A DNA stretch of 64,000 bases from Flavobacteriaceae bacterium MAR_2009_75. Its GTDB lineage: Bacteria; Bacteroidota; Bacteroidia; Flavobacteriales; Flavobacteriaceae. Positions 11,158 to 19,897 of this stretch are shown one piece after another; positions within the stretch are counted from its first letter, which is position 1; each line of letters starts with the position of its first letter. The stretch is taken from NCBI GenBank assembly GCA_002813285.1, contig PHTZ01000001.1:3657501-3721500 (forward strand). The letters are read 5' to 3'. Position numbers and translations under genes: made by a program. The notes below the pieces were generated by a model. That model searched no databases, was not told where the DNA came from, and worked only from the letters and a program-made list of their open reading frames with translations.

Positions 11158-11460
11158 GATTTTATTCTTTTGCTATTCTACTTGTTGTTTTTCAGCTTTA
11201 AACTATTTCAGTTGGTCGATTGCAACAATATATACGGGACTGTAAGGGTTTGAAATACAACTCATTTGTAGTTTATCCCGTTTGTCGATCCCCTTGTCTA
11301 TGCAGGGTCTTCCCTAATTTATTCGAAACCGATTTGAGAGTGCATCAAGGCGATAAATATGTACGTATAACGTATATCCTCCCAATTGGGCGAGCATGAA
11401 ACTATCTTTGCATCAGAATAGGTCCCAAATCTATTCCATGCAAATTTAAACGCTTAGCTC
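11158..11460. other. Intergenic region with promoter, no gene
   Basis: About 300 bases between the PorP/SprF gene and the second cargo gene. I see no ORF of interest and no hairpin terminator. A strong -7 element at 11403-11410 suggests that the second cargo gene has its own promoter rather than relying on readthrough. Confidence 0.5.
11403..11410 (+). promoter_or_regulatory. Candidate promoter -7 element (TATCTTTG)
   Basis: TATCTTTG matches the Bacteroidetes -7 consensus TAnnTTTG and is followed by CA, as at several other promoters here. The nearest TTG upstream (11386-11388) is only 14 bp away, shorter than usual. Transcription would start near 11417, leaving a leader of about 45 nt before the ATG at 11461. 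Confidence 0.55.
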
Positions 11461-14400
11461 ATGAAGAGTACCTACACTTCAGTTACATATTTCAGAATCA
11501 TATTTTTAATATGTGTAACCCTATTGACATCAGCTCAACTTTTAAGTCAGGCCAACTCGATTAGAACGGGTGTAACCTTCAATTGGGCAGATACACAGGT
11601 TACCGTAAGCGATCCTGCGAACTTACAATCCATAAGCATTGACGGCGTTGATTACAATACTTTCGTTGTTCCTTCATCTTATGAGATGTCCAGAGTAGGC
11701 CCGGGTGGTGATGGCGAAAATAATATATGGTTAAATGGTTCTCGGGTTGTGAGTGGCAGTGATGACCCAAATTGGGAGTCTGGGGCGTTAGATGCCTATC
11801 AGTCGCTAAATCTAAACCATTATTTTCAATCGAATAGTACGGGAGATAATTTTTGTGAAGACTACACCGCTCTTGCTACGACCAATGCTCAAATACAGAC
11901 CATATCTTACAACCCTGGTATACCATCGAACCCCGACGGAGTGATTGCCATAACAGAACGTGGCGGTAACAATTGTATGTATGTTGAGTTGCATGGTATA
12001 CCTGCAGGTGGTGGGGCGGAACAATTATTGGGTAGAACATTTGTTCGAAATGAGACTAATCTAACCGGTGTACTACCTCAAGCCGAACCCACGGCGAATA
12101 GCGATTATTGGAGTAGTGGTAGAAATAACGAGAACAATCAAATAATCGGTGTAGCCTTATATGAATTATCTGAGCTTGCCCCGGTCGGGTCTACTATCAC
12201 CTCTATCAGATATATGGGAGCAACGACTGATCATGGTGACGGAAAGTTCTTTCTGATGCAAACCTATGCTGAAGACGATAGTTTAAGAATAAAGTTAGAC
12301 CGTGAAGGCAATGGCGATATTGCGGCCAACGATTTGGTGCCAAATGGAAGTTCTTATACCCTGACCTCGAGCCCATCGAACGGAACATTGATTTTTAACC
12401 CCGATGGTACGTTCAACTATATACCGAATACCGGTTTTACGGGTAACGATACCTTTGAATATGAAGTTTGTCTGCCAGCACCCAACACAAGGGTGTGCGA
12501 TACAGGTACGGCCATTATAGTGATAAAATTAGAAGCAATTTTTGATAGTGCAAATGTGGTGAACAACTCTACCGACAATATCATCAACGTTCTACAAAAC
12601 GATAATTTTGGGAGTTCAGGCCCAAGACCGAATAATGCCATTACTAATTTCACTTTGCCTACTAATGGAACGATAGCTTTACAGGATAACGGTACTGCAA
12701 ACGATTCTTTTGATGACTATTTTACCTATACACCGAATACCGATTTCATCGGCACTGATTTTTTTAAGTATGAAATTACCGATGCCAGTGGAAGTACAGA
12801 TATAACTTCTGTTTATATTACCACTGATTATGATACGGATAATGATTTAGTGGACAATAGAACAGATTTAGATGATGATAATGATGGAATTGTAGATAGT
12901 AATGAGTCATTAGATTGTATTGATGACGATTATTTTGCATGGGAATTTAATGCCCCGGTAGGCACAAGGGAAAATGATTTTGTTCAGAACCCATCGATCA
13001 ATACATGGCTTATTTCGAATACTGGTAGTATCACTACGGGTGTGGGTATAGATGGTAATTCACCTGCAGCTGAATTGCAGATCAGTAATATTGATGCAAT
13101 TACTTATGAAGAAGCAGTATTACAAAATGAATACGTGGAGGTTGATTTTACTACAGCTGATGGATTAATAAACCCGGTAATCGAGCGTATAGGTATAAAT
13201 TGGTTTCAAAATTCTGATGGTACAACTGTAGGCCATTCCTACGATGTAGCCCTTGAGATTTCAAATGATGGTTTTGTTACTTCCATGTCTCTGTATTCTG
13301 ATATCCGAATTCATTATCCTTCAAACGGGGTTTCTGAATTTTTCGATATAATGCCATCAGGTTCTCAATTTAATTTAGAGGAAAATACAACGTATACTTT
13401 ACGGGTCTATACTTACAATCAACAGAATGATGGTAACGTAGCTTATTCCGTATTTGATGACTTTACAGTACGGGTTTCTAGTTGTCAAGAACAGAATAGC
13501 GATAGTGATGGTGTTGCCGACCATTTAGATTTAGATAGTGATGATGATGGTTGTGGCGATGCAATAGAAGCTGGCCATGAAGATGCTGATGGTGATTTAT
13601 ATTTGGGGAGTTCTCCGATTTCGGTAGATGCCGATGGATTGGTACTAGATCAAGGAGGTTATAGTGGTTCTTCAGATTCAGTGGTAACCCCAAATGGGGT
13701 AGCGGTGACGATAAATTCTTCTCCGAACGATCAGCAAATACCAATCGCCGGGAATGCTATTTTTTCGGTAAACGTAAGCGGTTCTGCACTTTCCCATGTA
13801 TGGGAAGTAAGCACTGATTCCGGTAGTACTTGGAGCCAGGTATCCGATGGCGGAATTTATGCCGGTGCGAACACGACAGAACTCTCATTGTCAAATGTTC
13901 CGGTAACTGAAAGCGGAAATCAATATAGATTGGTAGCGACAAGTGCGGATAATCTCTGCCAACCTATTGCGGTGTCAGATAGTGCCATTCTAATTGTTGG
14001 AGAGGTTTCACCCGATGTTCTAGATAGTGATGGTGATGGAATTACCGATAGTTTTGAAGACTTGAATTTAGATGGTGACGATAATCCGGCAACAAACCCT
14101 ACCAATTCCGATAACGATGAATATCCTGATTATTTAGATATAGATAGTGATAATGATGGTATACCTGATAATGTAGAGGCCCAGACTACTTCAGATTACA
14201 TTCCACCCAGTAATCGAGATGAAAATGATAATGGATTAGATGATGCCTATGAAAATGATGGTATGCAGGGTCTGATACCTGTTAATTCAGATGGTGAAGA
14301 TATGCCCGATTATTTAGATCTTGACAGTGATAACGATAATATTTTAGATTCTATCGAGGCACACGATCATAATCACGATGGCATACCCGATGTAGTATTC

Positions 14401-14964
14401 ATTGGATCTGATAAAGATGATGATGGGCTTGATGATGGCTATGAAGGTGAAGAAATGATAGATGTTGACATCAATGATGAAATTGACAATCCAATACTTG
14501 ATTTGCCGAACACTGATGGTGATGAAGAATCAGATTATCGAGATATTGACGATGATGGTGATGGTATTATGAGTAGAGATGAAGATGCCAATACTGATGG
14601 TGATTATTCTAATGACGATGAAAATGGTAACGGAAGACCTGATTATTTAGAGGCCCCATATACAGATGTAATTGTATACAACGTAGTAACTCCTAATGGT
14701 GATAACTTACACGATTACTTGACCATCACAGGTTTAGAAGAGCGACCTGAAAATCATTTGCAGATATATAATCGCTGGGGTATTTTGCTTTACGAAACCG
14801 AATCATACGACACATCTGGTAATCAATTTATAGGTATGACATCTGATCAGCTGTCGCAAGGCGTTGAAGAAAGACTTCCCTCAGGTACTTACTTTTACCT
14901 CTTAAATTACGAAGATACCGATGGTAAACATAAAATGCTCAAAGGTTACCTCTACCTTAACTAG
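11461..14964 (+). CDS. T9SS type B sorted multidomain surface protein, 1,167 aa
   Basis: The signal peptide ends near TSAQLLSQ. Residues about 35-275 form an unrecognised N-terminal region with several cysteines; 275-455 hold cadherin-like/Ig-like repeats (GTFNYIPNTGFTGNDTFEYE); a short Asp-rich calcium-type segment follows; 488-680 look like a jelly-roll or lectin-like module; 741-848 an Ig-like domain (HVWEVSTDSGSTWSQV); 850-1065 thrombospondin type 3-like repeats; and 1070-1167 the gliding-motility-associated C-terminal domain (VVTPNGDNLHD, IYNRWGILLYE, LPSGTYFYLL). The last 300 residues are a clear paralogue of the 671-residue cargo upstream, down to the SIEAHDHNHDGIP segment, so the pair arose by duplication followed by different N-terminal domain gain. 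Likely exported by the T9SS with the help of the PorP/SprF protein. Confidence 0.9.
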   Translation: MKSTYTSVTYFRIIFLICVTLLTSAQLLSQANSIRTGVTFNWADTQVTVSDPANLQSISIDGVDYNTFVVPSSYEMSRVGPGGDGENNIWLNGSRVVSGSDDPNWESGALDAYQSLNLNHYFQSNSTGDNFCEDYTALATTNAQIQTISYNPGIPSNPDGVIAITERGGNNCMYVELHGIPAGGGAEQLLGRTFVRNETNLTGVLPQAEPTANSDYWSSGRNNENNQIIGVALYELSELAPVGSTITSIRYMGATTDHGDGKFFLMQTYAEDDSLRIKLDREGNGDIAANDLVPNGSSYTLTSSPSNGTLIFNPDGTFNYIPNTGFTGNDTFEYEVCLPAPNTRVCDTGTAIIVIKLEAIFDSANVVNNSTDNIINVLQNDNFGSSGPRPNNAITNFTLPTNGTIALQDNGTANDSFDDYFTYTPNTDFIGTDFFKYEITDASGSTDITSVYITTDYDTDNDLVDNRTDLDDDNDGIVDSNESLDCIDDDYFAWEFNAPVGTRENDFVQNPSINTWLISNTGSITTGVGIDGNSPAAELQISNIDAITYEEAVLQNEYVEVDFTTADGLINPVIERIGINWFQNSDGTTVGHSYDVALEISNDGFVTSMSLYSDIRIHYPSNGVSEFFDIMPSGSQFNLEENTTYTLRVYTYNQQNDGNVAYSVFDDFTVRVSSCQEQNSDSDGVADHLDLDSDDDGCGDAIEAGHEDADGDLYLGSSPISVDADGLVLDQGGYSGSSDSVVTPNGVAVTINSSPNDQQIPIAGNAIFSVNVSGSALSHVWEVSTDSGSTWSQVSDGGIYAGANTTELSLSNVPVTESGNQYRLVATSADNLCQPIAVSDSAILIVGEVSPDVLDSDGDGITDSFEDLNLDGDDNPATNPTNSDNDEYPDYLDIDSDNDGIPDNVEAQTTSDYIPPSNRDENDNGLDDAYENDGMQGLIPVNSDGEDMPDYLDLDSDNDNILDSIEAHDHNHDGIPDVVFIGSDKDDDGLDDGYEGEEMIDVDINDEIDNPILDLPNTDGDEESDYRDIDDDGDGIMSRDEDANTDGDYSNDDENGNGRPDYLEAPYTDVIVYNVVTPNGDNLHDYLTITGLEERPENHLQIYNRWGILLYETESYDTSGNQFIGMTSDQLSQGVEERLPSGTYFYLLNYEDTDGKHKMLKGYLYLN

Positions 14965-15051
14965 CTATAGAACTGTGTGATATTTAGGTATTGATATAAG
15001 CCATTAACTATATTTTATAGTCCTCTTTTTATATTACTTGCTTAAAGGTGT

Positions 15052-15059
15052 TATTTTTG
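15052..15059 (+). promoter_or_regulatory. Candidate promoter -7 element for the idi operon
   Basis: TATTTTTG fits TAnnTTTG. Transcription would start near 15066, about 30 nt before the TTG start of idi. No TTTG is visible at the ideal distance upstream. Confidence 0.5.
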
Positions 15060-15098
15060 TGTAAAGCGCATTCTAGACGTTTTATTAAATAATTGCAT

Positions 15099-15638
15099 TT
15101 GAAAGAAGAACAAGTGATCTTGGTAGATCAAGAAGATAATCAAATAGGCACTATGCCTAAAATGGAAGCTCATGAAAAAGCACTTTTACATCGGGCTTTC
15201 TCCGTTTTTATTATGAACGGTAAGGGTGAAACTATGCTTCAACAAAGGGCCGCACACAAATATCACTCCCCTCTATTATGGACCAATACCTGTTGTAGTC
15301 ACCAAAGGGAAGGTGAACTTAATATTGAGGCGGGCAAGAGAAGGTTACAAGAAGAGATGGGTTTCGTAGCTGAGCTTCACGAACTGTTTTCTTTTACCTA
15401 TAAGGCTGCCTTTGATAACGGACTTACCGAACATGAATTTGATCATGTTATGATGGGTAATTTTGAAGGAGAACCCAATATTAATCCTGATGAGGTGGCC
15501 GATTGGAAATGGATGAAACCCGAAGACATCAAATCTGATATGCAGAACAATCCTGATATATATACAGAATGGTTCAAAATCATATTTGAAAAATTCTATA
15601 GTTATATATCTCAAAAAACGTTGGGCGATGAAGGTTAA
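15099..15638 (+). CDS. idi: Isopentenyl-diphosphate delta-isomerase (type 1)
   Basis: About 179 residues of the Nudix-fold type 1 IPP isomerase family, which interconverts isopentenyl and dimethylallyl diphosphate in isoprenoid synthesis. Visible hallmarks are WTNTCCSH (the second Cys aligns with the catalytic Cys of E. coli Idi), the REGE segment, RRLQEEMGF and EHEFDHVMMG with the catalytic Glu and metal-binding residues. Two TTG codons can start it, at 15093 and 15099; I prefer 15099 (KEEQVILVDQ) because the homologues begin there. First gene of a tight run: the PTPS-family gene overlaps its last bases. Confidence 0.93.
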   Translation: MKEEQVILVDQEDNQIGTMPKMEAHEKALLHRAFSVFIMNGKGETMLQQRAAHKYHSPLLWTNTCCSHQREGELNIEAGKRRLQEEMGFVAELHELFSFTYKAAFDNGLTEHEFDHVMMGNFEGEPNINPDEVADWKWMKPEDIKSDMQNNPDIYTEWFKIIFEKFYSYISQKTLGDEG

Positions 15639-16035
15639 AGTGAGTAGAAAAGCACATTTTAATGCGGCACATCGTCTGTATCGAAAAGACTGGAACTCAG
15701 AAAAAAATGATGAGGTGTTTGGTAAATGTAATAACCCAAACTTTCATGGTCACAATTATGAGCTGGTTGTAAGTGTTACTGGTGAGATAGATGAAGAAAC
15801 GGGTTTTGTTATCGATATGAAGGTTTTGAAAGACTTGATCAAGAACGAAATTGAAGATGCCCTTGACCACAAGAATTTGAATGTTGAGGTGCCAGAATTT
15901 CAAGATTTAAACCCAACTGCAGAAAATATTGCCGTGGTTATCTGGCGTAAACTTAGACCTCATATTGAAAAGACCAAAGAAATCGAGGTTACCCTCTATG
16001 AAACCCCACGAAACTTTGTAACATTTTCAGGTTAG
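15628..16035 (+). CDS. 6-pyruvoyl tetrahydropterin synthase / QueD family protein
   Basis: 135 residues from the ATG at 15628, which overlaps the idi stop; an upstream in-frame extension to 15586 lies inside idi and is unlikely. Zinc ligands are His15 (FNAAHRL) and His40/His42 (HGHNY); the nucleophile is Cys34 (GKCNNPN); LDHKNLN and the closing YETPRN complete the active site. The FGKCNNPNFHGHNYE segment is closer to animal-type PTPS than to E. coli QueD (CGRLHGHSF), as I recall those sequences. The product could be 6-carboxy-tetrahydropterin (queuosine pathway) or a reduced pterin cofactor; sequence alone does not decide. No other queuosine gene is nearby. Confidence 0.85.
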   Translation: MKVKVSRKAHFNAAHRLYRKDWNSEKNDEVFGKCNNPNFHGHNYELVVSVTGEIDEETGFVIDMKVLKDLIKNEIEDALDHKNLNVEVPEFQDLNPTAENIAVVIWRKLRPHIEKTKEIEVTLYETPRNFVTFSG

Positions 16036-16038
16036 CTT

Positions 16039-16494
16039 ATGGGACTAAAAGTGGGTGATGAAATTCCCGATTTTACATTGACCGATCAGTTCGGTAAAGT
16101 ATTCGACAGTGCAAATTTTAAGGGTAAAAAACCGATGGTCATCTATTTCTATCCGAAAGACGATACTCCCGGTTGTACGAAAGAAGCATGTGCCTTTAGA
16201 GATAGCTATGAGCAGTTCAAAGATTTCGGCGTTAAGGTTATCGGTATCAGTTCAGACGACCAGAAAAGCCATCTTAAATTTGCTGAAAAATATAAGCTTC
16301 CCTTTACCTTGCTCGCAGATGATAATAAAATAGTACGCAAAGCGTTCAATGTAGGAAAAAATTTGTTAATACTCCCCGGTAGGGAAACCTATGTTGTAGA
16401 TTCTAAAGGAAAAATAATCATGGTTTTCAATAGCCTGGGTGCTTCAGGGCATATCAGAGAAGCATTGAAAGCCATACAATCGATCAAACTATGA
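16039..16494 (+). CDS. bcp: Thioredoxin-dependent peroxiredoxin, BCP type
   Basis: 151 residues, the usual length for bacterioferritin comigratory protein-type peroxiredoxins, which reduce hydrogen and organic peroxides in the cytoplasm. The active site reads PKDDTPGCTKEAC, with peroxidatic Cys46 and resolving Cys51 five residues later, as in atypical 2-Cys members; a conserved Arg lies downstream. It starts 3 bp after the PTPS-family gene and its stop overlaps the start of manA, so the four genes from idi to manA are probably one transcript without an obvious shared pathway. Confidence 0.93.
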   Translation: MGLKVGDEIPDFTLTDQFGKVFDSANFKGKKPMVIYFYPKDDTPGCTKEACAFRDSYEQFKDFGVKVIGISSDDQKSHLKFAEKYKLPFTLLADDNKIVRKAFNVGKNLLILPGRETYVVDSKGKIIMVFNSLGASGHIREALKAIQSIKL

Positions 16495-17459
16495 ACTTTT
16501 ACCCCTTAAAATTTCAACCAATACTCAAAGAACGTCTGTGGGGCGGCACAAAATTAAAAGATGTATTGGGCAAGCCGATAGAAAACGATATAACCGGCGA
16601 GAGTTGGGAACTATCTACGGTGTCTGGTGACGTCTCTGTAGTCTCGAACGGTAAGCTAGTAGGTAAAACTTTGCAAGAACTTATTGAAGAATTTCCAGAG
16701 CAGGTGCTGGGTAATAGTGTTTTTGAAAGATTCGGTACCGATTTTCCTATTCTTATCAAGTTCATCGATGCCAAAAAAGACCTTTCCATACAATTACATC
16801 CGAACGATGAGTTGGCCAAAGAACGGCATAACTCTTTTGGCAAAACTGAAATGTGGTATGTGATGGATGCTGATAATGATGCCGAGCTAATAGTCGGTTT
16901 CAATAAAGATGTTACGAAAGAGGAATATGCCAATAGCTTAGAGAACGATACATTGTTAGAACTTCTCAATTATGAGAAGGTTAATGAGGGAGATACTTTT
17001 TTTATTAATACTGGAAAAATTCATGCCATTGGTGCAGGCGTTTTATTGGCAGAAATACAACAGACTTCAGATATCACCTATCGAGTGTTTGATTTTAATA
17101 GGAAGGATAAAAACGGTAATCTACGGGAGTTGCATACAGATTTGGCACTAGATGCTATTGATTATACCAAGAAGGATGATTTCAAGGTAAATTATTCGAA
17201 TACGAAGGATAAGGTGAACGATATGGTCGAGTGCCCTTATTTTAAGACCAATTTTCTAGATTTGTCACAGGACTTGATACAAGACACCAAGCAAAGGGAT
17301 TCTTTTACAATTTACATGTGTGTAGGTGGTTCCGCTACGATTATGAACGATTTTGGTTCTGTAGAAATAGAAAAAGGTCAAACTACGTTGGTAGCTGCCG
17401 CATCTGAATCGATTACAATCAAGACAGAAGGTGCCAAGTTATTAGAGGTTACCATTTAG
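16491..17459 (+). CDS. manA: Class I mannose-6-phosphate isomerase
   Basis: 322 residues of the short, bacterial cupin-type phosphomannose isomerase family, which links fructose 6-phosphate to mannose 6-phosphate for polysaccharide and glycan synthesis. Hallmarks are GESWELS near residue 36, the zinc-binding QLHPND (His103), KTEMWYV, and a C-terminal cupin half with INTGKIHAIG. Its ATG overlaps the bcp stop by 4 bp. It is probably the last gene of the idi run, because a separate promoter follows. Confidence 0.9.
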   Translation: MNFYPLKFQPILKERLWGGTKLKDVLGKPIENDITGESWELSTVSGDVSVVSNGKLVGKTLQELIEEFPEQVLGNSVFERFGTDFPILIKFIDAKKDLSIQLHPNDELAKERHNSFGKTEMWYVMDADNDAELIVGFNKDVTKEEYANSLENDTLLELLNYEKVNEGDTFFINTGKIHAIGAGVLLAEIQQTSDITYRVFDFNRKDKNGNLRELHTDLALDAIDYTKKDDFKVNYSNTKDKVNDMVECPYFKTNFLDLSQDLIQDTKQRDSFTIYMCVGGSATIMNDFGSVEIEKGQTTLVAAASESITIKTEGAKLLEVTI

Positions 17460-17495
17460 AATTGATACTATTAATTAAATGATTTAAAAAAAGGC

Positions 17496-17503
17496 TATTT
17501 TTG
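17496..17503 (+). promoter_or_regulatory. Candidate promoter -7 element (TATTTTTG)
   Basis: TATTTTTG followed by CA, about 20 bp before the ATG at 17523. Transcription would start near 17510 with a very short leader. Confidence 0.55.
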
Positions 17504-17522
17504 CAAAAAATAAATCCATATT

Positions 17523-17792
17523 ATGGCAAGTGTACGAGAGTTAAAAAAAGATATCAATAATGTACTTGGCGATATCATCGAAGCGGTATATATCGTTGAT
17601 GCGGCAAATAATAATCAAGAGTCTAAAGAGGGAGCCAAAATTATCGATGAGGCCATTGAAACTTTTGACGTTCTAATTGAGAAGGTCAATGATAAGAGCG
17701 TAGATAACAGAAAAAGCCACCTAAAAGAGGTACGCCAAGAATTGGAAACCAAGGCCAACGGTCTCGCTGAAAAGGTTAATAACCTCGGATAG
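17523..17792 (+). CDS. Small helical protein of unknown function, 89 aa
   Basis: A charged, cytoplasmic-looking protein with no signal peptide or membrane segment. The sequence is almost entirely helix-forming, with heptad-like spacing over residues 5-85 (AIETFDVLIEKVNDK, EVRQELETKANGLAEKV), so a coiled coil or helical bundle is likely. I do not recognise a named family. It is expressed alone: its own -7 element lies upstream and a strong two-way terminator follows within 30 bp. A gene this short with such tight signals may be well expressed. Confidence 0.8.
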   Translation: MASVRELKKDINNVLGDIIEAVYIVDAANNNQESKEGAKIIDEAIETFDVLIEKVNDKSVDNRKSHLKEVRQELETKANGLAEKVNNLG

Positions 17793-17814
17793 TGTAGTTA
17801 CCCGAATTTAGAAT

Positions 17815-17846
17815 AAAAAAATCCCGTTGTTTAACGGGATTTTTTT
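17815..17846. terminator. Bidirectional intrinsic terminator
   Basis: Perfect 8-bp stem ATCCCGTT/AACGGGAT (17821-17828 with 17833-17840), loop GTTT, flanked by six A and six T. It separates the convergent 89-aa gene and the DUF4369 lipoprotein gene. Confidence 0.9.
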
Positions 17847-18546
17847 ATTTCTTCACATTCTCTAAATGTTCTTTCAAGAGGTTGCCATATTTCGACTCGG
17901 CCACTTCAGGTGAAAGCGAGTTATAAATAGAATCTAAGTATATAACATTCGCATCAGAAACATCGTTTAGAGCGATAAAAGGTGCTATATATGAATTCTT
18001 GTTGTTAAGGGCAAAGTTCAAGGCAAATGCATAACCTCGTTTTAGGTTTCTGTCACTAAGATCCTGCAGCGAATCTAACTGTAATGAATCTAATGGAACT
18101 TCTGGGTTACGGGCAATTTGCATAAGTTCGAGATTCTTCATGTTAAATCGCGACATTGTCTTTTGGTACTCTTTCAATTTTTTTTGAGTTTCAGAACCTT
18201 CGATTTTTGGATTCATATCAAAAGTGTTCCATGAGGTGTTAATAGTTATAGTACCAGGTTCACCAAAAAAAGTAATTCTATCGTTGATATCGTTGGCATC
18301 TTCTTTCTTTAGGTAGAGGTAAAAAATTTCCGGACTCTCTAATTCGGTTTCAAAGTTGAATGTACCATCACCATCAACCTGCACCGAATCTATGGTTGTC
18401 AAGGTTGAATCTGGTATATGTTGTAGGTAGAGTGTACCTTTTTTGAGCCCCTTGACATTGCCGTTCACAATCATCATATTGGCATTGTTTCCTCCACAGG
18501 AAATCATTAAAAAAAGAATAGTACTTAAGAAGAATAGGTTTTTCAT
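17845..18546 (-). CDS. DUF4369-type lipoprotein without thioredoxin domain
   Basis: 233 residues from the ATG at 18546; the longer frame from 18567 only adds MRHQKNE before a normal lipoprotein signal. The lipobox LFLMISC places the lipid-modified Cys at residue 17. Residues about 25-115 (VNGNVKGLKKGTLYLQH..., TFFGEPGTITI) match the DUF4369 domain usually found at the N-terminus of Bacteroidetes thiol-disulfide oxidoreductases. The rest is helical and lacks any CxxC, so the redox domain is absent. Probably a periplasm-facing lipoprotein of unknown role. It precedes nothing on its strand; the DUF819 gene lies 60 bp upstream. Confidence 0.8.
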   Translation of the reverse strand: MKNLFFLSTILFLMISCGGNNANMMIVNGNVKGLKKGTLYLQHIPDSTLTTIDSVQVDGDGTFNFETELESPEIFYLYLKKEDANDINDRITFFGEPGTITINTSWNTFDMNPKIEGSETQKKLKEYQKTMSRFNMKNLELMQIARNPEVPLDSLQLDSLQDLSDRNLKRGYAFALNFALNNKNSYIAPFIALNDVSDANVIYLDSIYNSLSPEVAESKYGNLLKEHLENVKK

Positions 18547-18605
18547 TTCATTTTTTTGGTGGCGCAAATATCCTAAAAAAAATCATTTTAACTGATGGTC
18601 GGCAG

Positions 18606-19868
18606 TTATAGTTTTGAAGCAACTTCCATAAGATAGGCACAAAGTAGGGCACCCCCAGTACCGACTACATAGCCAAAGACAGCTAACAATACACCAACAG
18701 AGGTCAATGACGGATGAAATTCTGCGGCCACCACTGGTGCCGAAGCGGCCCCGCCCACATTGGCTTGACTGCCAACCGCCAAGAAAAAATAAGGGGCTTT
18801 TATAAGTTTGGCGACCAATATCAATAAGCCGGCATGTATAGTAATCCAAATAAAGCCTATTGCGATAAGGCCAGGGTTTTCTAAAACTTTGCCCAAATCC
18901 ATTTTCATACCTATGGTTGCCACAAGGATATAAATGAACATTCCGCCGATTTTACTGGCCCCTGCACCTTCGTAGTTTTTGGCCTTGGTAAATGATAATG
19001 AAATACCAACTACGGTAGCGATTACCACCATCCAAAAGAAACTGGAACCTAAAAATGACAGAAAACTTTTCTTGTCACTGACACTGTCGAACGTTGAAGT
19101 AAGAAAATTACTGATGTGATTTCCGAAAAAATGGGCTATTCCGGTTGCCGTAAAGGCAAAGAACAACATCATCATGTAATCTTTGAGCGTGGGAACCCTA
19201 GTAATTTTCTCGGCAAAAGCGGTAACCTTTACCTTTAGGGTTTCGATAGCGCTGGTATCTGCCCTGAGCCATTTGTCGATGCGCTTTGTTTTACCGACTC
19301 CGAGAAGAATAACGGCCATCCATACATTGGCAACTACTATATCGACCAACACCATACCACCATATTTTTCAGGGTTGTACCTGAATATTTCTAGCATGGC
19401 CGCTTGATTGGCGCCACCACCGATCCAACTGCCGGCAATGGTTGCAAGTCCGCGCCAAATAGCATCAAAATCATTGCCGCCAACAGTTTCAGGTGAAAAT
19501 ATAGACACAATTAAAATGGCTATAGGCCCACCGATTATTATGCCTACGCTACCGGTCAAAAACATAATAAGCGCTTTTGACCCCAAATTGGAGATGGCCT
19601 TCAAGTCGATACTTAAAGTCATAAGTACCAATGCAGCAGGCAAAAGATATCTGCTAGCTACAAAATAAAGATTCGACGACTCATCGGAAATTATGCCTGA
19701 ACTGGCCAATATCGCAGGCAATAAATAGCACATTAGAACAGCGGGCACTATTGAATAAAACTTTTTCCAAAACCCTTTGGTAATCGAGGAGGTATAAAAT
19801 ATGAAGCCTAGGCAGAGAGTTAATAAACCAAATACTACAGTGTCATCGGTAATTAGGGGTTCTATCAT
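18606..19868 (-). CDS. DUF819 family integral membrane protein
   Basis: 420 residues with about ten or more hydrophobic segments and the family signatures AGSWIGGGANQAAMLE in the first half and GSQANVGGAASAPVVAAEF in the second. This pseudo-repeat of Gly/Ala/Asn-rich motifs suggests an inverted-repeat transporter fold. DUF819 (YjcL-like) proteins are predicted inner-membrane transporters; no substrate is established that I know of. A -7 element at 19889-19896 gives a leader of about 14 nt. It stands between a HAD phosphatase and a lipoprotein, which does not suggest a substrate. Confidence 0.88.
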   Translation of the reverse strand: MIEPLITDDTVVFGLLTLCLGFIFYTSSITKGFWKKFYSIVPAVLMCYLLPAILASSGIISDESSNLYFVASRYLLPAALVLMTLSIDLKAISNLGSKALIMFLTGSVGIIIGGPIAILIVSIFSPETVGGNDFDAIWRGLATIAGSWIGGGANQAAMLEIFRYNPEKYGGMVLVDIVVANVWMAVILLGVGKTKRIDKWLRADTSAIETLKVKVTAFAEKITRVPTLKDYMMMLFFAFTATGIAHFFGNHISNFLTSTFDSVSDKKSFLSFLGSSFFWMVVIATVVGISLSFTKAKNYEGAGASKIGGMFIYILVATIGMKMDLGKVLENPGLIAIGFIWITIHAGLLILVAKLIKAPYFFLAVGSQANVGGAASAPVVAAEFHPSLTSVGVLLAVFGYVVGTGGALLCAYLMEVASKL

Positions 19869-19888
19869 AAAACGGACTTGCTTTTTAC

Positions 19889-19896
19889 CAAATATA
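19889..19896 (-). promoter_or_regulatory. Candidate promoter -7 element for the DUF819 gene
   Basis: The minus strand reads TATATTTG, matching TAnnTTTG, with its end 20 bp before the ATG at 19868. Confidence 0.5.
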
Positions 19897-19897
19897 G

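Noticed and set aside
15586-15627. Upstream extension of the PTPS-family gene (KNSIVIYLKKRWA)
   Set aside because: It lies wholly inside idi in another frame, and homologues begin at KVKVSRKAHFNAAHR.
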